From: Tissierellia bacterium
GTDB lineage: Bacteria; Bacillota; Clostridia; Tissierellales; Dethiosulfatibacteraceae
NCBI GenBank assembly: GCA_007116605.1
Contig: SKID01000220.1
Span: forward strand, 1-5,148
Direction of reading: 5' to 3'
Length of the DNA: 5,148 bases
The notes beneath the pieces were generated by a model that did no database searches, had not been told where the DNA came from, and saw nothing but the letters and a program-made list of their open reading frames with translations. Positions within the stretch are counted from its first letter, which is position 1. Every line of letters begins with the position of its first letter. This document shows positions 4,483 to 5,148 of the stretch, piece after piece. A program made the translations under genes and the position numbers.

Positions 4483-5148
4483 TTAACTCACCTCTTCCAT
4501 ATGTAAACAACGGACAAAATGGTTCTCTGACACTTGCTTTAGCTCTGGTAACCCCTCTAAGCAATCGGATTGACGTTTCTGACACCGGCTATAAAAAGGG
4601 CACTCTTCTTTCATATCAATTGGAGAAGGGACTTCCCCAGATAATATGTGTTCCATGGATACTTTTTTATTTACACTTAACAATGAAGAAAAAAGCAGTT
4701 TGGTGTAAGGGTGTTTGTAGTGATGATAGACCCTTTCTGCATCTCCAATTTCTACAATATTTCCTAAATACATGACGGCTATACGATCACTCATATAATA
4801 ACAGACAGACAAGTCATGGGTTATAAATAGGAGGGTCAATGCCATTTTTTGCTTCAGTTCATTAAGTAAGTTCAAAATCTGTCCTTGAATAGAAACATCT
4901 AAGGCACTAACTGCTTCATCCGCTACAATAAAGTCTGGATTACTAATTAAAGCAGACAGTATGGCGATTCTCTGTGCTTGTCCCCCACTTAACTCACCAG
5001 GGTATCGATTCAAATGTTCTTCAGTAAGTCCTACCCAGCCTATCATTTCAGAAATCTTTTCTCTTCTGGCTTTCTTATCTCCTAAGTTATGGGCTATCAG
5101 GGGTTCTTCCAATAACCAACCTACTTTTTTATGGCTATTCAATGCACT
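4483..5148 (-). CDS. OppF/DppF-type ABC importer ATPase (5' end off window)
   Basis: ATP-hydrolysing subunit of a peptide/nickel-type ABC importer, on the inner face of the membrane. The frame is open through the right edge; the visible 221 residues start SALNSHKKVG, the segment that in OppF/DppF follows the Q-loop, so about 100 residues including Walker A and the Q-loop are missing. Visible motifs, counted from the edge, are the signature LSGGQ 53-57, Walker B FIVADE 73-78, D-loop SALD 81-84 and switch His111. The oligopeptide C-terminal domain follows (HPYTK 146-150, GEVPSPID 171-178) with four Cys at 183, 189, 196 and 214. RYPGELSGGQAQR and LSVCYYMSDRIAVMYLG resemble OppF/DppF more than OppD/DppD. 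A TTG at 5140-5142 could be taken for a start but would remove Walker A. This is the last transporter gene before the phosphatase pair. Confidence 0.93.
   Translation of the reverse strand, partial: SALNSHKKVGWLLEEPLIAHNLGDKKARREKISEMIGWVGLTEEHLNRYPGELSGGQAQRIAILSALISNPDFIVADEAVSALDVSIQGQILNLLNELKQKMALTLLFITHDLSVCYYMSDRIAVMYLGNIVEIGDAERVYHHYKHPYTKLLFSSLLSVNKKVSMEHILSGEVPSPIDMKEECPFYSRCQKRQSDCLEGLPELKQVSENHFVRCLHMEEVS
4487..4493 (-). promoter_or_regulatory. Ribosome site of the metallophosphoesterase, inside the ATPase gene
   Basis: AGGTGAG on the minus strand, part of the last sense codons of the ATPase gene (GAG GTG AGT TAA), sits five bases above the ATG at 4481-4479. Ribosomes finishing the ATPase would stop essentially on top of the next start codon, which favours coupled translation and ties phosphoesterase output to transporter output. 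Confidence 0.75.

Noticed and set aside
5140..5142. TTG as start codon of the ATPase.
   Set aside because: The frame continues to the window edge with residues SA before it, matching the segment after the Q-loop in OppF/DppF. Starting here would remove Walker A, so the gene is truncated by the edge, not short.

Overview
The window is AT-rich DNA with every credible gene on the minus strand, so transcription runs from high to low coordinates. Strong AAGGAG-type ribosome sites, a short lipoprotein signal peptide with a GC lipobox, TAA as every visible stop, TGG for Trp and SigA-like promoters suggest a low-GC Gram-positive bacterium (Bacillota or a walled relative of the Mollicutes). I cannot name the genus. 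The very acidic binding protein would fit a salty or marine habitat, but this is weak evidence.

In transcription order the window holds: (1) 5148-4483, the 3' two thirds of an OppF/DppF-type ATPase of a peptide/nickel ABC importer, cut by the window edge; (2) 4481-3660, a cytoplasmic calcineurin-like metallophosphoesterase starting one base after the ATPase stop codon; (3) 3622-3032, a small histidine phosphatase (phosphoglycerate mutase fold) 37 bases further on; (4) 3031-2684, a 348-base non-coding region dense with regulatory-looking structure: a 16-bp perfect palindrome, a 50-bp AT-rich dyad, two tandem promoters with 17-bp spacers, a 5'-UTR stem-loop and a 14-bp palindrome near the ribosome site; (5) 2683-938, a family 5 substrate-binding lipoprotein; (6) 937-822, a 116-base gap with a stable hairpin; (7) 821-1, the N-terminal 273 residues of a DppB/OppB-type permease, cut by the other edge.

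The layout reads as the end of one oligopeptide-type ABC operon (ATPase plus two phosphatases from unrelated folds) followed by the promoter-driven start of a second unit (binding protein, permease). Either there are two importers in tandem, or one importer whose genes are split by the phosphatase pair and an internal promoter. The binding protein has its own promoters and is followed by a hairpin, the usual arrangement for making more binding protein than membrane subunits. The phosphatase pair could process an imported phosphorylated compound, but nothing in the sequence identifies the substrate.

The individual proteins belong to well-known families, and I see no clear evidence of a wholly new system. 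The least ordinary parts are the importer-coupled phosphatase pair and the structured region 2684-3031. No tRNA, rRNA, CRISPR array, insertion sequence or integrase was seen.
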